DNA of 64,000 nt, taken from contig NZ_LDJX01000004.1 in the NCBI RefSeq assembly GCF_001306415.1, positions 99,501-163,500 of the forward strand. The letters are read 5' to 3'. Shown piece after piece: positions 61,336-64,000 of this stretch (position 1 is its first letter; each line of letters opens with the position of its first letter). A program made the position numbers and the translations under genes. Below the pieces are notes generated by a model. The model ran no database searches, had not been told where the DNA came from, and was given only the letters and a program-made list of their open reading frames with translations. The DNA is from Croceitalea dokdonensis DOKDO 023 (lineage in GTDB: Bacteria > Bacteroidota > Bacteroidia > Flavobacteriales > Flavobacteriaceae).

Positions 61336-64000
61336 CTAGCGATATAGGGTAAAATGCCCCACAAATCGTTGTTTTTCTTTGTCGTTGGCATTGGCAACAT
61401 ACCAATAATCTCCTGTTGGCAACGGCTTACCTTCATAGGTGCCATCCCATCCTTTTACCTCTGCTAGAATAGCCACTACCCTGCCATAACGGTCAAATAT
61501 CTTAACTTCAAGGTTGGGAAAGAATTCAAAATTATTAGGAAACCATTCATCATTAAGACCATCGCCATCCGGGGTAAAAAAGTCTGGGAACTCTGGCATC
61601 GCCTCAAAATCAAATGGTAAGACCAGATTGGCCACACAGCCGTTTTGATCCCGGACCATTATGTTGATATTGGCATCTTCATTAATCGTGAAGATGTTGG
61701 TTTGCCCAAAAGAATCGCCCTGAAAGAAATATTCATAGCCTCCAAATCCTCCTGTCGCTGTGGCGGTAACTTCATTGGGACCAGTCTTTTCCGCAATCAA
61801 CATCAAGGGATCGTAAGAATCAACCTCAAACTCCGTAGTAGTCACACAGCCATTTTCGTGATAGATATATACGATATGTTCACCGGCTACCAAATCCCCA
61901 AAAACCCTAACATCCGAAGCTAACATAATATCGTCAACATCTAAGGAAAACAATACCTGGGATAGCATTGACATATCTTGTAAATCTATGGTCACCGTAC
62001 TATTTGGGAAAATACCATCACATCCGTATTCCACTATTGGATTGGCCACCAAATCCACGCCTATTCCAATATCTACGATGACGTTGGTTTCACAGCCTGC
62101 TGAATCACGCACAAATACCACATAGGTTTCGCCTCCTTCCAAATTATCAAAAAATAGACCGTCGTTTTGGACAAAATCGGCATCATCGGCAGAGTTGACA
62201 CTGGTAAAATAGGGTGCCGTCCCACCTGTTACGGTGATGGTTGCCGTACCGTCCGCATCACCCAAACATGTCTCCGGTGTCGTTGCCCCTACCCCTGCAA
62301 CCAGTTCCATGGGCTGGCCAATAACTACCGTTCTAGTGATGGTACAACCTAACTCATCTTGTACGATAATATCATATTGCCTAGGTTCCAGATCTGTAAA
62401 CGTCTTTCTGTTTGGAGTAGCGGGATCATCCCCTTCAAAAAATTCACTTAGGGTATCTGAAATGGAATATCTGATAACACCTGTTCCACCGCTAGCTTCC
62501 AAAATAATTTGTCCATCCATCTCACCAAAACAACTCGCATCAATCGCTTCCAAATTATCCAACACCAATGGTGGCCTTGGATCAATGATAATTGGAGGTG
62601 AAATGGCTTCGCAACCTCCACTTTGTGCAAATACAAAATACGTTCCGGCAGGCAGGTTTCTAAAAATACCTGAATCCTGAGCGGGGCGTAATGTATTTGT
62701 AACTGAAGGAAATGGAGGGGCATCAGAACTCAGTAAGGTATAGACGTAATTACCAATGCCTCCAAACGCCTCTGAACGAATGATGCCCGTAGCCTCCCCC
62801 GCACAGTTGATGGTGGCGTTGGTCAAATCTAAATCGATGACCAAAGGTGCCGCGGGGTCTAGGGAAATCTGGTTGGACAGTTCAAATGGGCAACCGTTGG
62901 AATTCTGAACATCGTACTGGAACGGTCCCGGGTCTAACGTAATGTCTTCGGCTATTTCCACTGAGGTGGCCAAGGGGTCCGTTGCGCTAAAAGGCTCAAA
63001 AGCGTCCGAGGTTCCCGATCTTCTATAGAAATAACTGACACCCACCTCTGGATTGGTCACCGTAAGCAACATACGGCCTAAGTCCCCACAACCAGGTGGC
63101 TGCAACTCCACCAATTCCGCATTTACAATTTCTGGATCCTGAATGGTTATGGGCACCGTTGTGTAACTACAGTTCCATCCATCAAAAACCGTTATGGTAT
63201 AATCGCCAGCACTTAAATTTGTAAATACAGGGTCACCTACCTGTAGGCCGCTGTTGGTACCATCTGCTAGCCTATTTAGCTGAAATTGATAGTTTCCGGG
63301 ACCTTGGCCTCCTGTTATATTAAAGGCCTCTATACTGCCATCATTATCATTATTGCAACGGAGCGGACTCACTACCTGAACGTCTGCAAATATTGCCGTT
63401 GGAAGGGCCAAATCAATAGTCAAAGATTCCTCGCAATTATTGTTATCCCTTATGAACACCGTATGGATACCCTCTGACAAACCAGGGAAAATTGGATTTA
63501 TGTTAGGGTAATCCACGACTATGCTCCCATCAGGGGCAACCAATCGATATTGGTACGATCCCCAACCGCCATCTCCACTTACCGTAATTTCACCTTGACC
63601 AGGTATACTACAGGTAACCTCAGCGGTTTGGGTAAGGCTAAGAGTCAGTGGCCTATCTGGTGAACGTACGGTCACCAAGTTGCTCAATACATCACAAAAT
63701 GGACTATCCAGGGCCTCTACCCGCACCACCAAATTTCCAGCGGGCAATCCAGTGATTACTTCAGGTGTGGCGATAGGGGTGTTGGTATCAAAAGTACCGG
63801 TAACCCCTGTTGAGGTTTCTGCACCAGCGTTATCCCTAGAAAATACCTCGTAATTGTAGACCCCCGTATAATTTGCTATTTGGATGCTTATCTCACCATC
63901 ATTTCCTCCAAAACAACTTACGGGTCTTACCTCCGCAATAGTCGCTTCTATAGTGTTGTACTCTGGCATATTAACGATCGGCGTTAAGTAACTACAGCCC
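61336..64000 (-). CDS. Second large SprB-like T9SS adhesin (5' end outside window)
   Basis: The frame is open to the right edge of the window, so the N-terminus is missing; 887 residues are visible. These contain about ten SprB-type repeats (VSCFGGNDGEISIQI, CNNDNDGSIEAFNITGG, CFGEMDGQIILEASGGTGVIRYSI, CLGDADGTATITVTGGTAPY), then a pre-terminal module and a CHU_C/type-B sorting domain (FFTPDGDGLNDEW, IFDRYGR, GWDGTYEGKPLPTGDYWY, GHFTLYR). The C-terminal ~300 residues align throughout with those of the giant at 17190, so the two genes are paralogues. The protein should be T9SS-exported and surface-exposed. Confidence 0.93.
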   Translation of the reverse strand, partial: GCSYLTPIVNMPEYNTIEATIAEVRPVSCFGGNDGEISIQIANYTGVYNYEVFSRDNAGAETSTGVTGTFDTNTPIATPEVITGLPAGNLVVRVEALDSPFCDVLSNLVTVRSPDRPLTLSLTQTAEVTCSIPGQGEITVSGDGGWGSYQYRLVAPDGSIVVDYPNINPIFPGLSEGIHTVFIRDNNNCEESLTIDLALPTAIFADVQVVSPLRCNNDNDGSIEAFNITGGQGPGNYQFQLNRLADGTNSGLQVGDPVFTNLSAGDYTITVFDGWNCSYTTVPITIQDPEIVNAELVELQPPGCGDLGRMLLTVTNPEVGVSYFYRRSGTSDAFEPFSATDPLATSVEIAEDITLDPGPFQYDVQNSNGCPFELSNQISLDPAAPLVIDLDLTNATINCAGEATGIIRSEAFGGIGNYVYTLLSSDAPPFPSVTNTLRPAQDSGIFRNLPAGTYFVFAQSGGCEAISPPIIIDPRPPLVLDNLEAIDASCFGEMDGQIILEASGGTGVIRYSISDTLSEFFEGDDPATPNRKTFTDLEPRQYDIIVQDELGCTITRTVVIGQPMELVAGVGATTPETCLGDADGTATITVTGGTAPYFTSVNSADDADFVQNDGLFFDNLEGGETYVVFVRDSAGCETNVIVDIGIGVDLVANPIVEYGCDGIFPNSTVTIDLQDMSMLSQVLFSLDVDDIMLASDVRVFGDLVAGEHIVYIYHENGCVTTTEFEVDSYDPLMLIAEKTGPNEVTATATGGFGGYEYFFQGDSFGQTNIFTINEDANINIMVRDQNGCVANLVLPFDFEAMPEFPDFFTPDGDGLNDEWFPNNFEFFPNLEVKIFDRYGRVVAILAEVKGWDGTYEGKPLPTGDYWYVANANDKEKQRFVGHFTLYR

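Overview
The window is a chromosomal segment of a Bacteroidota bacterium, almost certainly a marine-type member of the Flavobacteriaceae. The reasons are: three proteins with the type IX secretion (T9SS) type-B C-terminal sorting domain; SprB-type adhesin repeats; the flavobacterial promoter -7 element TAnnTTTG in front of several genes; weak Shine-Dalgarno signals with several TTG/GTG starts; and family choices such as DUF5606, the ABC-permease/M1-peptidase fusion and a TonB receptor with an N-terminal carboxypeptidase-regulatory-like domain. I cannot name the species.

Layout. 1-2526 (-): 5'-complete but window-truncated secreted TolB-propeller/amidohydrolase. 2624-4828 (-): housekeeping run ruvX, a DUF1919-type polysaccharide gene, peptide deformylase, DUF5606. 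4929-11114 (+): dapD, then five glycosyltransferase genes (two GT2 paralogues bracketing three GT4-like genes), probably an LPS-core or surface-glycan cluster. 11114-14145 (+): a degenerate Sua5/YrdC-like protein, a CCA-type tRNA nucleotidyltransferase and heme A synthase, coupled by short overlaps or gaps. 14171-16943: a pRiA4b ORF-3-like protein, an NdpA-like nucleoid protein and an unannotated protein with a kinase-like residue pattern.

17190-36930 (+) is the accessory heart of the window: a 4185-residue SprB-like giant adhesin, a paralogue sharing its N-terminal half but lacking a sorting domain and showing mosaic base composition, an ABC exporter pair, and a smaller Fn3/type-B sorted protein. 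A second large SprB-like adhesin runs off the right edge (61336-64000, -); its C-terminal ~300 residues are paralogous to the giant's.

The rest is mostly core metabolism and maintenance: uvrB, hsp20, a TerB-like protein, sucC, a stand-alone Lon N-domain protein, lysA (which with dapD covers two steps of diaminopimelate/lysine synthesis), a thioredoxin-like protein, an ABC ATPase with its permease/M1-peptidase partner, guaB, HMG-CoA lyase, a LysE exporter, pyrD, tRNA-Pro(GGG) and several small secreted proteins. Embedded at 51303-55473 is an AT-rich siderophore-uptake module (TonB receptor plus PepSY reductase, divergent from a small conserved-looking protein) with a 17-bp near-perfect palindrome between the divergent genes, a candidate iron-responsive operator.

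Most promising for follow-up: the kinase-like protein at 15852-16943; the Sua5-like protein that has lost its catalytic motifs; the adhesin paralogue with an unusual basic C-terminus; a folded domain inserted inside one SprB repeat; and the siderophore operator. No CRISPR array, complete insertion sequence or prophage was seen.
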